Below are positions 43,527 to 51,921 of a DNA stretch of 64,000 nucleotides, in pieces. The translations under genes and the position numbers were made by a program. The number at the start of each line of letters is the position of its first letter. The first letter of the stretch is position 1. The DNA is taken from positions 558,001 through 622,000 of the forward strand of contig NZ_LMFZ01000012.1 in the NCBI RefSeq assembly GCF_001427305.1, in the 5' to 3' direction. The notes under the pieces were generated by a model. The model had not been told where the DNA came from, ran no database searches, and saw only the letters and a program-made list of their open reading frames with translations. The stretch is from Duganella sp. Root1480D1. Its GTDB lineage: Bacteria; Pseudomonadota; Gammaproteobacteria; Burkholderiales; Burkholderiaceae_D.

Positions 43527-43536
43527 GGCACCCGCC

Positions 43537-44139
43537 TTAGCCGATGGCCGATGCCTTGAGCACCTTGGCCAGGTCTTTCTTGATCTTGGCAGGATCGGCG
43601 TTTTTCGGGAAACGCATCATCAGGTGCCCCATCGGGTCGATCAGGTAGATATGCTCCTCCACCTTGCCGCCCTGCTCCAGCGGCAGCCACTTGGCCACCG
43701 CGTCGGCCGGCGCGCGCAGGAAGCGGGTGCCGTCGTTCACGCGCAGCATGAAGGTTTCCAGCGGCTCCTGATCGGTGATCAGCCACACGCGCTCGATGCG
43801 GTCGGCTTCCTTGCCTTGCATGGTGCGCAGTTGGCGCATCATGAACAGCATGTCCTGGCATTTCTGGTCGCAGGCGGAACCGCCCACCTTGACCATCAGC
43901 CATTTGCCCTTGAAGTCCTGCAGCGTCTGCGGCTTGCCATCGACCGTGGTGCTGGCCATGGCCGGGATCGGGTGCATGCGCGGATCGAGCAGGTCGCCGT
44001 AATTGGTGCGGCCTTCCGGCTTGATGAAGAAATACGTGATGTAGGAAGCAAGGATCGGCGCCGCGCAAACCAGCAGCACGGCGAACATGTTCCAGCGGCC
44101 ACGGCGGCGCTGGTTTTCGTCTTGTTTAGCGTTTTCCAC
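43537..44139 (-). CDS. SCO/thioredoxin-like membrane protein of the oxidase-assembly operon
   Basis: About 200 residues: an Arg-rich tail (RRRGRW), one membrane segment (MFAVLLVCAAPILASYITYFFI) and a thioredoxin-like domain with CDQKCQD in the place of the SCO CxxxC motif and VEEHIYLIDPMGHLMMRFP near the end. Homologues in the same operon of other betaproteobacteria are often mislabelled cytochrome oxidase subunit. The GTG at 44139 keeps the conserved Arg-rich tail and overlaps the surf1 end by 14 bases; the ATG at 44088 is the alternative. A role in oxidase assembly is inferred from context. Confidence 0.82.
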   Translation of the reverse strand: MENAKQDENQRRRGRWNMFAVLLVCAAPILASYITYFFIKPEGRTNYGDLLDPRMHPIPAMASTTVDGKPQTLQDFKGKWLMVKVGGSACDQKCQDMLFMMRQLRTMQGKEADRIERVWLITDQEPLETFMLRVNDGTRFLRAPADAVAKWLPLEQGGKVEEHIYLIDPMGHLMMRFPKNADPAKIKKDLAKVLKASAIG

Positions 44140-44857
44140 TTTTTCTGAACCCGGTGAATACAAAGAAAAGTACTGCCATTGCCGCCAGTGCATACCACTG
44201 GAAGGCGTAAGCTTTATGCTTGTCCGCGCCCATGGCCGGTGCCGGCCAGTCGCGCTGCAGCGCTTCGCCGCCGGCCTGCGCGCCCGCCGCATCCGGCGAA
44301 GATTGCTCGACCACCAGCGGCTGGAACTTCCAGCCCGTCGCCGCAGCCATTGCCGCCGCATCCGCATTCTGCACGATGGCGCCTGGCGCCAGCCTGGGCG
44401 CCTCGCCCAACTGCATCACATGGCCCGGCGCCAGGCGCGCGATGCCTTCGACCACTACCGGGCCGGCCGCAGTGGCGTAGGACGGCAGCTTGTTGCGGTC
44501 TGCCATATCGCGTGGCAGCCAGCCGCGCGCCACCAGAACGTGCATATCGCTGCCGGCCAGGCGCAATGGCATCAGCAGGTAGAAGCCCGGCTTACCGGCA
44601 TGGGGACGGTTGTCCAGGTAGACCGGCCAGTTGCCGGCCCATTCGCCCTGCAGCCGCACGCGGCGGAATTCCACCTCGGCGGCAACGGCCGGCGTTGCGC
44701 CCAGCTCCAGCGGCGCCGCGGCGTTGCCAGCCGCCAGGCGCGCCTCGAGCGCCAGCTTCTGCGCCGCGCGGCCATCCTGCCAGCGGCCGGCGGTAATGCC
44801 GATCGCCACCAGCACCAGGGTGGCCAGGAAAGGGATCAAGCGGAAGCGGAATGCCAT
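44126..44857 (-). CDS. SURF1 family cytochrome oxidase biogenesis protein
   Basis: Membrane protein that aids insertion of heme a into oxidase subunit I. 243 residues with a membrane segment at each end (IPFLATLVLVAIGITAGRWQ and AYAFQWYALAAMAVLFFVFTGF) and the family motifs GRWQDGRAAQK, VYLDNRP..GKPGFYLLMPLRL, VLVARGWLPRD and KHKAYAFQWYALA. I chose the ATG at 44857. It opens the assembly operon and is divergent from the DUF2909 gene, 34 bases away. Confidence 0.94.
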   Translation of the reverse strand: MAFRFRLIPFLATLVLVAIGITAGRWQDGRAAQKLALEARLAAGNAAAPLELGATPAVAAEVEFRRVRLQGEWAGNWPVYLDNRPHAGKPGFYLLMPLRLAGSDMHVLVARGWLPRDMADRNKLPSYATAAGPVVVEGIARLAPGHVMQLGEAPRLAPGAIVQNADAAAMAAATGWKFQPLVVEQSSPDAAGAQAGGEALQRDWPAPAMGADKHKAYAFQWYALAAMAVLFFVFTGFRKSGKR

Positions 44858-44891
44858 ACAATAAGTGTTCCTCAGAAACCGGCCATTTACC

Positions 44892-45092
44892 ATGAAATAC
44901 TTCGTCGCCATCGCCTTCGTGCTGATCATCGGCAGCCTGGCTTCGGCTTTCATCAGCATGATGCGCAGCAAATCGGCCAATCCGAAGATGGTGCGTGCCT
45001 TTGCACTGCGCGTCGGCTTCTCGATCGCGCTGTTCATCACCATCCTGGTGCTGGCCAAACTGGGCTACATCAAGCCAACCGGTATCCGGTAA
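44892..45092 (+). CDS. DUF2909 twin-transmembrane protein
   Basis: 66 residues almost entirely made of two membrane helices (KYFVAIAFVLIIGSLASAFIS and FALRVGFSIALFITILVLAKLG). Found beside cytochrome oxidase genes in betaproteobacteria, which suggests a part in oxidase assembly or stability, but this is inference. It is the only plus-strand gene inside the oxidase block. Confidence 0.88.
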   Translation: MKYFVAIAFVLIIGSLASAFISMMRSKSANPKMVRAFALRVGFSIALFITILVLAKLGYIKPTGIR

Positions 45093-45104
45093 CAGCCCTA
45101 AAAA

Positions 45105-45167
45105 CAAAAAAGCCACATCTGCACAGAGCGCGACCTGGGGCGCGTTCTGGCCGATGCGGCTTTTTTT
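45105..45167. terminator. Bidirectional terminator between DUF2909 and ctaE
   Basis: AAAAAAGCCACATC (45107-45120) and GATGCGGCTTTTTT (45153-45166) pair with one mismatch around an inner GC-rich hairpin. A and T runs on the two sides give a U-tract in both directions, ending the plus-strand DUF2909 gene and the minus-strand ctaE operon. Confidence 0.85.
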
Positions 45168-45189
45168 GCCGGTAAATTATACCTGCGTC

Positions 45190-46053
45190 TTACATCCAGT
45201 ACACGACCACGTACAGGCCGAGCCAGACTACGTCAACAAAGTGCCAGTACCATGCCGCGCCTTCGAAGGCGAAGTGGTGTTCGGCGCTCATGTCGCCGCG
45301 GATCAGGCGGAACAGCACGACGGACAGCATGATCGCGCCCATGGTCACGTGGAAGCCGTGGAAGCCGGTCAGCATGAAGAAGGTCGAGCCGTAAATGCCC
45401 GAGGTCAGCTTCAGGTTCAGTTCGCTGTAAGCGTGCATGTATTCATAAGCCTGGAAACCCATGAAGGTTGCGCCCAGCAGTACGGTAGCAGCCAGCCAGA
45501 AGATCGCCTTGGAACGGTTGGCAGCTTGCAGCGCGTGGTGCGAGATGGTCAGGGTCATGCCCGAAGCCAGCAGCAGTGCGGTGTTGATGGTCGGGATCGG
45601 GAACGGGCCCATTGGGGTGTAGTTGTCCACGGTGCCGGCAGGACCCACGTTGCCGTTCCAGTTGGCAGCGAAATCAGGCCAGATCAGCTTGTGATCCAGG
45701 TCGGCCAGCCAAGGCATGGTGATCGAGCGGGCGTAGTACAGCGCGCCGAAGAAGGCGCCGAAGAACATCACTTCGGAGAAGATGAACCAGCCCATCGACC
45801 AGCGATAGGACACGTCGATGCGCTTGGAGTACAGGCCTTTTTCGGACTCGGAAATGGCGTCGCCGAACCAGAAGTACAGCACGGCCAGGGTCATGACGAT
45901 ACCGATGTTATTGACGATCATGCCCCATGGTGCGTCGTTGACCCATGCGGATGCGCCAATCATGGTCACCAGCAGGGAAATACCTGCCAGCATTGGCCAC
46001 TTGGAAGGACCAGGCACGAAGTAGTACGGTGCCGCAGCGTTGTTAGAGCTCAT
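45190..46053 (-). CDS. ctaE: Cytochrome c oxidase subunit III
   Basis: Integral membrane subunit of the aa3-type oxidase. 287 residues, seven membrane segments, with WSMGWFIFSEVMFFGAFFGALYYAR, ASGMTLTISHHALQAANR and the C-terminal FYFVDVVWLGLYVVVYW-like end (WHFVDVVWLGLYVVVYW). Last gene of the structural operon, 27 bases behind DUF2970, followed by a terminator. Confidence 0.96.
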   Translation of the reverse strand: MSSNNAAAPYYFVPGPSKWPMLAGISLLVTMIGASAWVNDAPWGMIVNNIGIVMTLAVLYFWFGDAISESEKGLYSKRIDVSYRWSMGWFIFSEVMFFGAFFGALYYARSITMPWLADLDHKLIWPDFAANWNGNVGPAGTVDNYTPMGPFPIPTINTALLLASGMTLTISHHALQAANRSKAIFWLAATVLLGATFMGFQAYEYMHAYSELNLKLTSGIYGSTFFMLTGFHGFHVTMGAIMLSVVLFRLIRGDMSAEHHFAFEGAAWYWHFVDVVWLGLYVVVYWM

Positions 46054-46080
46054 CTTGTTCTCCCTAAAATCCTGTAATAG

Positions 46081-46266
46081 TTACTTTGAAACCACGAGTT
46101 TTACGATCGAAACCAGCAAGCCAATGAACAGGGCCGCGCCCAGCAATCCGGCGACGATGATGTGGACCGGCTTGATCTTCTCCTGGTCCTGGTCAAAATC
46201 GCTTTTGCGGCGCAGGCCGAAGAACGACCAGATCACTGCTTTCATCGAATACAAAAACGATCCCAT
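46081..46266 (-). CDS. DUF2970 small membrane protein
   Basis: 61 residues: a basic/acidic N-terminal half (AVIWSFFGLRRKSDFDQDQEKIKPVHI) and one membrane helix (IIVAGLLGAALFIGLLVSIVKLV). The family is found in betaproteobacterial oxidase operons between ctaG and ctaE; function unknown, assembly role likely. Nine bases behind ctaG. Confidence 0.88.
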   Translation of the reverse strand: MGSFLYSMKAVIWSFFGLRRKSDFDQDQEKIKPVHIIVAGLLGAALFIGLLVSIVKLVVSK

Positions 46267-46275
46267 CTGCCTTCC

Positions 46276-46824
46276 TTAGTTGGCTGCGGTCTGGTTGCCC
46301 AGGCCGCCCGCCTCGATAAAGGTGTACGACAGGGTGACGGTCTTCACACTCTTCGGCACCGCCGGATCGATGAAGAACACCACGGGCATCTGCCGCGCCT
46401 CCCTCGGTTTCAGCGTCTGCTCCTTGAAGCAGAAGCACTCCACCTTCTTGAAGTGCGGCGTTACTTCCATCGGCGTGTAGCTCGGCACGGCTTGCGCCTT
46501 GACCGTGCGGTCCACGCTGTTGACCACCTCGTACACCACCGTCGTCATTTCGCCAGGGTGCACGGTCACACTATTCTGGGTGGCGCGGAAACGCAAGGTG
46601 CCCTGCACATTGCTCACCAGCTCCACCGTGATTTCACGGCTCATGTCGACCTGGCTGTTCCTGGCGACTTCCTGCGGCTTGCCATCGATCAGGTTCAGGC
46701 CCAGCACCTCGCACAGGTGCTTGTATACCGGGATCAGCGCATAGCCAAAGCCGAACATCATGACGGCTATGACCAGCAGCTTGCCGAGCAGCTTCTTGTT
46801 GTTGCCGCTGTTTTCCTGGCTCAT
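46276..46824 (-). CDS. ctaG: Cytochrome c oxidase assembly protein CtaG (Cox11)
   Basis: Copper chaperone that delivers Cu to the CuB site of subunit I. 182 residues, one N-terminal membrane helix (about 12-32), then a periplasmic immunoglobulin-like domain with the copper motif ECFCFKEQTLKPREARQMPVVFF. The ATG at 46824 follows the stop of the 38-residue assembly protein by one base. Confidence 0.95.
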   Translation of the reverse strand: MSQENSGNNKKLLGKLLVIAVMMFGFGYALIPVYKHLCEVLGLNLIDGKPQEVARNSQVDMSREITVELVSNVQGTLRFRATQNSVTVHPGEMTTVVYEVVNSVDRTVKAQAVPSYTPMEVTPHFKKVECFCFKEQTLKPREARQMPVVFFIDPAVPKSVKTVTLSYTFIEAGGLGNQTAAN

Positions 46825-46825
46825 T

Positions 46826-46942
46826 TCAGTGGTGCCCCAGCATCCATTGCTTGCCGATGACGGAAACAAAGAACACTACGGCGACCGACAATAAGATCAG
46901 GGCCAGGCGCAGGTTGCTATTCGGCTTCTTCGGGTCAGACAT
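46826..46942 (-). CDS. Cytochrome oxidase small assembly protein (38 residues)
   Basis: A short gene too small for most ORF calls: ATG at 46942, TGA at 46828-46826, behind GGAAG. The product starts MSDPKKPNSNLRLAL, has a single membrane helix (LILLSVAVVFFVSVIG) and ends KQWMLGHH. Small proteins of this kind lie between ctaD and ctaG in many betaproteobacteria. The one-base gap to ctaG and coding-like third-position GC support it. Assembly function is inferred from position. Confidence 0.85.
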   Translation of the reverse strand: MSDPKKPNSNLRLALILLSVAVVFFVSVIGKQWMLGHH

Positions 46943-46990
46943 GGTACTTCCTTCATTGGAGCGGCACTGGCCGCCCCAAAAATACAGCTG

Positions 46991-48589
46991 TTACTTGACA
47001 GTCGGCGGCGTTTCGAAGGTGTGGAACGGTGCCGGCGACGGCACGGTCCACTCCAGGCCTTCAGCGCCATCCCATGGCTTGGCTTCCGCTTGCTTGCCGC
47101 CACGGATGGTTGGCAGCACAACGAAGAACAGGAAGAACACCTGGCTCAGGCCGAAACCGAAAGCACCGATCGAAGCGATCGAGTTGAAGTCGGTGAACTG
47201 TGCCTGGTAGTCGGCGTAACGGCGCGGCATGCCGGCCAGGCCCAGGAAGTGCATCGGGAAGAAGGTTACGTTGAAGGTGATCAGCGACAGCCAGAAGTGG
47301 GCTTTGCCCATGGTCTCGTTGTACATGTGGCCAGTCCACTTCGGCGCCCAGTAGTAGAAGCCGGCGAACAGCGCGAACAGGGAACCTGCCACCAGCACGT
47401 AGTGGAAGTGCGCCACCACGTAGTAGGTGTCCTGCAGCTGGATGTCGACCGGGGTCACTGCCAGCATCAGGCCGGTGAAGCCGCCCATGGTGAACACGAA
47501 GATGAAGCCAACCGAGAACAGCATCGGGGTTTCAAAGGTCATCGAGCCTTTCCACATGGTCGCGATCCAGTTGAAGACCTTCACGCCGGTCGGCACGGAG
47601 ATCAGCATGGTGGCGTACATGAAGAACAGCTGCGAGGTCACCGGCATGCCGGTGGTGAACATGTGGTGGGCCCAGACGATGAACGACAGGATCGCGATGG
47701 ACGCGGTGGCGTACACCATCGAAGCGTAGCCGAACAGTTGCTTGCGGGCGAAGGCCGGGATGATCTGCGACACGATGCCGAAGGCCGGCAGGATCATGAT
47801 GTACACCTCCGGGTGACCGAAGAACCAGAAGATGTGCTGGTACATCACCGGGTCGCCGCCGCCGGCGGCGTTGAAGAAGGAGGTGCCGAAGTGACGGTCG
47901 GTCAGGGTCATGGTGATGGCGCCTGCCAGGACCGGCATCACGGCGATCAGCAGGTAGGCGGTGATCAGCCAGGTCCAGCAGAACATCGGCATCTTCATCA
48001 GGGTCATGCCGGGAGCGCGCATGTTCAGGATGGTGACGATGATGTTGATGGAGCCCATGATCGACGATGCGCCCATGATGTGCATGGCGAAGATACCCAT
48101 GTCCATGCCGATGCCCATCTGGGTCGACAGCGGAGCGTACAGGGTCCAGCCGGCCGCAGTGGCGCCGCCCGGCACGAAGAACGAGCCAGCCAGCAGGATC
48201 GCGGCGGGAGGCAGCAGCCAGAACGAGAAGTTGTTCATGCGGGCGAACGCCATGTCGGAGGCGCCGATCTGCAGCGGGATCATCCAGTTGGCGAAGCCGA
48301 CGAAGGCCGGCATGATGGCGCCGAACACCATCACCAGGCCGTGCATGGTGGTCAGCTGGTTGAAGAACTCAGGCTGGAAGAACTGCAGGCCAGGCTTGAA
48401 CAGTTCGGTACGGATCATCAGTGCCAGCACGCCGCCGGACAGCAGCATGATGAAGGAGAACCACATGTACAGGGTACCGATGTCCTTGTGGTTGGTCGCG
48501 AACAGCCAACGGCTCAGGCCGTGTGGATGATCGTGTGCGTGATCGTGGTCGCCGTGGGCGTGATCGTGTGCGTGATCGATAGTGCTCAT
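46991..48589 (-). CDS. ctaD: Cytochrome c oxidase subunit I
   Basis: Catalytic subunit with heme a and the heme a3-CuB centre. 532 residues, twelve membrane segments. [16 protein letters not shown] starts the core. The CuB/heme a3 region is [18 protein letters not shown] with the crosslinked His-Tyr (HPEVY) and later HH ([11 protein letters not shown]); HFHYVLV carries the heme ligands. The N-terminal 23 residues contain ten histidines ([17 protein letters not shown]), a possible copper-binding tail. Thirteen bases behind ctaC. Confidence 0.97.
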   Translation of the reverse strand: MSTIDHAHDHAHGDHDHAHDHPHGLSRWLFATNHKDIGTLYMWFSFIMLLSGGVLALMIRTELFKPGLQFFQPEFFNQLTTMHGLVMVFGAIMPAFVGFANWMIPLQIGASDMAFARMNNFSFWLLPPAAILLAGSFFVPGGATAAGWTLYAPLSTQMGIGMDMGIFAMHIMGASSIMGSINIIVTILNMRAPGMTLMKMPMFCWTWLITAYLLIAVMPVLAGAITMTLTDRHFGTSFFNAAGGGDPVMYQHIFWFFGHPEVYIMILPAFGIVSQIIPAFARKQLFGYASMVYATASIAILSFIVWAHHMFTTGMPVTSQLFFMYATMLISVPTGVKVFNWIATMWKGSMTFETPMLFSVGFIFVFTMGGFTGLMLAVTPVDIQLQDTYYVVAHFHYVLVAGSLFALFAGFYYWAPKWTGHMYNETMGKAHFWLSLITFNVTFFPMHFLGLAGMPRRYADYQAQFTDFNSIASIGAFGFGLSQVFFLFFVVLPTIRGGKQAEAKPWDGAEGLEWTVPSPAPFHTFETPPTVK

Positions 48590-48602
48590 GTAATGCTCCT
48601 AA

Positions 48603-49829
48603 TTACTTGGCGCGAGCAGCCACAACTTCGGCTGGCTGGACGATGTTTTCCGCTGGCTTATTCGACCAGTTGTTGCGGGTGTAGGTGATGACAGCCGCGA
48701 TATCGGTATCGGACAGTTGCTTCCATGCCGGCATTTCGGATGGGAACTTGCCCGACTTCTTACCGTGCAGCAGCACGTTGATCTGTTCAGCTTTCGGGCC
48801 GTTCACGACTGGCGAACCGTCCAGTGCCGCGAAGGCATTCGGCACGCCCTTGCCGTTCGCCTGGTGGCAGACTGCGCAATTGGCGGTGTAGACTTTTTCG
48901 CCCTTGGTCTTCAGTTCATCGATGGTCCAGGTCTTGTTCGGATCGTCTGCCAGGGCAGCCATTTCCTTCTTCTTGCCATTGACCCAGGCGGTGTACTCTT
49001 CGGCGCTCACGACTTTGACCACGATCGGCATGAAAGCGTGCTCTTTACCGCACAGCTCGGCGCAGTTGCCGCGGAAGGTGCCGGTGTATTCAGCCTTGAA
49101 CCAGGTATCGCGCACGAAGCCGGGAATCGCATCCTGCTTGACGCCGAAGGCCGGGATCATCCAGGCGTGGATCACGTCGTTGGCGGTGGTGACGATGCGG
49201 ACTTTTTTGCCAACTGGCACGACCACTTCGTTATCCACTTCCATCAGGTAGTTTTCGCCGCGCTTCTCGGTCGGCTCTTCACCCGGGTTGCCCACTTGCG
49301 CGCGTGGCGTCGACAGGTTGGAGACGAAGGAAATGCCTTCGCCTTCGCCCTTCAGGTAGTCATAGCCCCATTTCCACTGCATGCCGGTGGCTTTGATGGT
49401 GATGTCGGCGTTGGAGGTGTCTTTCATTGCAACCACGGTCTTGGTTGCTGGCAGTGCCATGCCGATAACAATCAGGAAAGGCACCACGGTCCATGCGATT
49501 TCAACTGCGGTGGATTCGTGGAAGGTGGCGGCTTTGTGGCCGACCGACTTGCGGTGCTTGAAGATCGAGTAGAACATCACGCCGAACACGGCGACGAAGA
49601 TAACCATAATGATCACCATCATCATGGTGTGCAGGTTATAGATGTTTTCAGCGATCTGTGTTGCAGGAGCCTGCAGGTTCAACTGATGGACCATCGGACC
49701 GCCGGTGGCACCGGTCTTTGCCGTGTAGTCGCCGGCCGCTGTCGCCGCAGGCTCGGCCCACGCCGGCATCGCTGCGACGGTAACGGCCAAGCCGAGCATC
49801 AACGATTGAAGTCGCTTCGCAAGTTTCAT
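48603..49829 (-). CDS. ctaC: Cytochrome c oxidase subunit II with C-terminal cytochrome c domain
   Basis: About 408 residues: signal peptide (ending MPAWA), two membrane helices (about 65-125), the periplasmic CuA cupredoxin domain with ligands in GNCAELCGKEHAFM (C-x3-C-x3-H-x2-M, near residue 256) and a C-terminal cytochrome c domain with CAVCH (near 318) and a distal Met in EMPAWKQLSD. The fusion makes this a caa3-type oxidase that takes electrons from a c cytochrome. ATG at 49829 with GGGG upstream. First gene of the operon. Confidence 0.96.
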   Translation of the reverse strand: MKLAKRLQSLMLGLAVTVAAMPAWAEPAATAAGDYTAKTGATGGPMVHQLNLQAPATQIAENIYNLHTMMMVIIMVIFVAVFGVMFYSIFKHRKSVGHKAATFHESTAVEIAWTVVPFLIVIGMALPATKTVVAMKDTSNADITIKATGMQWKWGYDYLKGEGEGISFVSNLSTPRAQVGNPGEEPTEKRGENYLMEVDNEVVVPVGKKVRIVTTANDVIHAWMIPAFGVKQDAIPGFVRDTWFKAEYTGTFRGNCAELCGKEHAFMPIVVKVVSAEEYTAWVNGKKKEMAALADDPNKTWTIDELKTKGEKVYTANCAVCHQANGKGVPNAFAALDGSPVVNGPKAEQINVLLHGKKSGKFPSEMPAWKQLSDTDIAAVITYTRNNWSNKPAENIVQPAEVVAARAK

Positions 49830-50163
49830 GTTTTCCCCAACCACCCAAAAATAAAGAAGATTTTTGTGCGCCAGGCCGGCTTAGCCGGCATCCCGCCACA
49901 CGCTAAACACCTAAAGGCTCCGAGCCCAGGCAGCGCGAAAAAATCGCGACCGGACTGTGCTGGAACCTTGAAAAACACTCCCGATGACCACACATCACCA
50001 GTAGCTTTGTTGCCATGTTTGCCGTGCCTGGACCGCCTTGTTGCGTTCGGCTGGGCGAAGTGCTGGCAAAATTAGCTAATGATTATACTCAGTGAACATG
50101 TCCTGCATCAAGGGCAGCACACCCCTGGCTGTGGTATACGCAAGTAACTCCGCCCTTCCTTGC
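49830..50163. other. Leader region of the oxidase operon, no gene
   Basis: About 330 bases between the ctaC start and the bioC stop. The minus-strand promoter at 50082-50111 implies a leader of roughly 245 nt. Short frames here have no support as genes. I see no recognised riboswitch, and I could not fold the leader. Confidence 0.6.
50082..50111 (-). promoter_or_regulatory. Sigma70-type promoter of the ctaC operon
   Basis: On the minus strand TTGATG (50111-50106), 18 bases, TATAAT (50087-50082). A strong -10 box. The transcription start would be near 50075. Confidence 0.7.
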
Positions 50164-51087
50164 CTATTTTTTAGGCTTCCTTGGCAGGTCGAACCGGATG
50201 ATCGCTTCGCCGCTGCTGGTGACCTTCGGGGCCGGGCGGAAGGCATGGCCGTAGATCACTTCGAACGTCAGCGCCAGTTTGCCGTCTGCGCGGCGCTGCT
50301 TTTCCAGGCCTTGCAGCATGCGCTGGTAAGCCTGTTTTCCCAGCAGCCCCTTGCGACGCGTCTGCAGCGGATTGCCGCCCAGCGCGCGGGCGTCGGCCAG
50401 CAGCTTGTCGGCGCTGTCGTAGGTGACCGTTATCTTTTCCATATCCATGACCGGCTCGGCAAAGCCGGCTTCCACCAGTTGGTCGCCAAAGTCGTGCATG
50501 TCGACGAAGGGCAGCGTGTGCGGCGCCAGGTCGACGTCGGCAAAGGCGGTGCGCAATTCCTGCAGCGTGTCCGGTCCGAAGCACGAGAACATCAGCAGGC
50601 CGCCCACCTTCAGCACCCGATGCCATTCCGCAAACACGCGGTCCGGCTGCGGGTGCCAGTGCAGCGCAAGGTTAGACCAGACCAGGTCCACGTTGTTGCG
50701 CGCCAGCGGCAGGTCGGCCATATCGGCGCACAGGTAGTCAATGCCGGATTTTGCTGGTAACAATTTGCCAATCAATTGGCTCAGGCCAGTCTTGCCGGCC
50801 TGGCCGCGCGCCGCCGCAATCATGGCCGGGGAGGTGTCGATACCCAGGATCTGGGCAGCGGGATAGCTCTTTTGCAAGACCGGCAAGTCCGGGCCGGTGC
50901 CACAGCCGGCATCTACTACGCGCAGCGGGTTCACTTTGACCAATTGCAGGCGTTCATGCATGCGGCTGGCGATCTCGCGCCGCAGGAAATCGGACTCCGC
51001 CACGCGGGCCGGATCGGCAAACAGGGCGCGGACACGATCCAGGTCAATAGGAGCGCTTAATTTCGGCGGTTTTGCTGGGACTTGCAT
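50164..51087 (-). CDS. bioC: Malonyl-[acyl-carrier protein] O-methyltransferase BioC
   Basis: SAM-dependent enzyme that methylates malonyl-ACP to start pimelate synthesis for biotin. 307 residues: VVDAGCGTGPDLPVLQKSYP is the SAM motif (about 57-76), then DLVWSNLALHWHPQPDRVFAEWHRVLKVGGLLMFSCFGPDTLQELR and FVDMHDFGDQLVEAGFAEPVMDME, which match the betaproteobacterial BioC type. No other biotin genes are in the window. Divergent from comF by 60 bases. Confidence 0.88.
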   Translation of the reverse strand: MQVPAKPPKLSAPIDLDRVRALFADPARVAESDFLRREIASRMHERLQLVKVNPLRVVDAGCGTGPDLPVLQKSYPAAQILGIDTSPAMIAAARGQAGKTGLSQLIGKLLPAKSGIDYLCADMADLPLARNNVDLVWSNLALHWHPQPDRVFAEWHRVLKVGGLLMFSCFGPDTLQELRTAFADVDLAPHTLPFVDMHDFGDQLVEAGFAEPVMDMEKITVTYDSADKLLADARALGGNPLQTRRKGLLGKQAYQRMLQGLEKQRRADGKLALTFEVIYGHAFRPAPKVTSSGEAIIRFDLPRKPKK

Positions 51088-51147
51088 ATTTAATACGGTT
51101 CTTTAATGGGATAATCCGGGCAGTTTACTCGTTCGCGGGGATTAGCG

Positions 51148-51912
51148 ATGGCTTCTGCAATTGCCTACCGCCTGCTGGCCGCCCTGCTGCCCTGCAATTG
51201 CGTGCTGTGCGGCGCCAGCGGACCGGCCTTGCTCTGTCCTGGCTGCCGCCAGCAATTCTTCGCCGCCGCCATCGCCCGCTGTCCGCTCTGCGCCAATCCG
51301 CTGCCGCCCACCGCTTCCGCCGCGTTGGCCGGGCCCGGCCAAGGCTTGCTGCACCTCGTGCCATGCGGACGTTGCCAGGCCGAGCGTCCCGCTTTCGACG
51401 CCACCGTGGTGGCCGCCGACTACGCCCTTCCGGTCGACCGCCTCGTGCTTCAGTTAAAATTCGCCCGCCAGCTCGCGCTGGCGCGCCTGTTTGCTGGCCT
51501 GCTGGCCGATGCGGTGCAGCGGACCGATGCCAGCCGTCATCCGCGCCCCGCCCTGCTCTGCCCCGTGCCGCTTGGCTTGCAGCGCCTGTCCGAGCGCGGC
51601 TTCAACCAGGCGCTGGAAATCGCCCGGCCGCTAGGCAAAACCCTTGGCATCGCCGTCCATGCCAAGCTTGCGGTACGCGTGCGCGACACCCCGGCCCAGA
51701 GCAGCACGCCGCATGGCGCGCGCCACGCCAACATCGCACACGCCTTCGCGATCCCGGAGCGGGCACTGGTTGAAGGCCGGCATATCGGCGTGGTGGACGA
51801 TGTAATGAGCAGCGGCCAGACGCTGCAGGAATTAGCCGCAACGCTCAAACGCCACGGCGCCGCGCGCGTAACGAACTATGTGTTCGCCCGCACGCCGCCG
51901 AACACGAATTAG
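51148..51912 (+). CDS. ComF family protein (phosphoribosyltransferase-like)
   Basis: 254 residues. The N-terminus holds cysteine pairs for a zinc site (LPCNCVLCGASGPALLCPGC, CPLC, CGRC). The C-terminus is a type I phosphoribosyltransferase fold with the PRPP loop VVDDVMSSGQT (about 216-226) and RGFNQALEIARPLGK. ComF members take part in DNA uptake for natural transformation, and related GntX in gluconate use; the exact reaction is not known. Ten bases before trmL, probably one transcript. Confidence 0.9.
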   Translation: MASAIAYRLLAALLPCNCVLCGASGPALLCPGCRQQFFAAAIARCPLCANPLPPTASAALAGPGQGLLHLVPCGRCQAERPAFDATVVAADYALPVDRLVLQLKFARQLALARLFAGLLADAVQRTDASRHPRPALLCPVPLGLQRLSERGFNQALEIARPLGKTLGIAVHAKLAVRVRDTPAQSSTPHGARHANIAHAFAIPERALVEGRHIGVVDDVMSSGQTLQELAATLKRHGAARVTNYVFARTPPNTN

Positions 51913-51921
51913 GAGAAGAAC

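Noticed and set aside
47021..48688. 555-residue plus-strand open frame opposite ctaD
   Set aside because: Antisense shadow; His/Gln/Glu/Arg-rich composition typical of reading GC-rich membrane-protein genes backwards.
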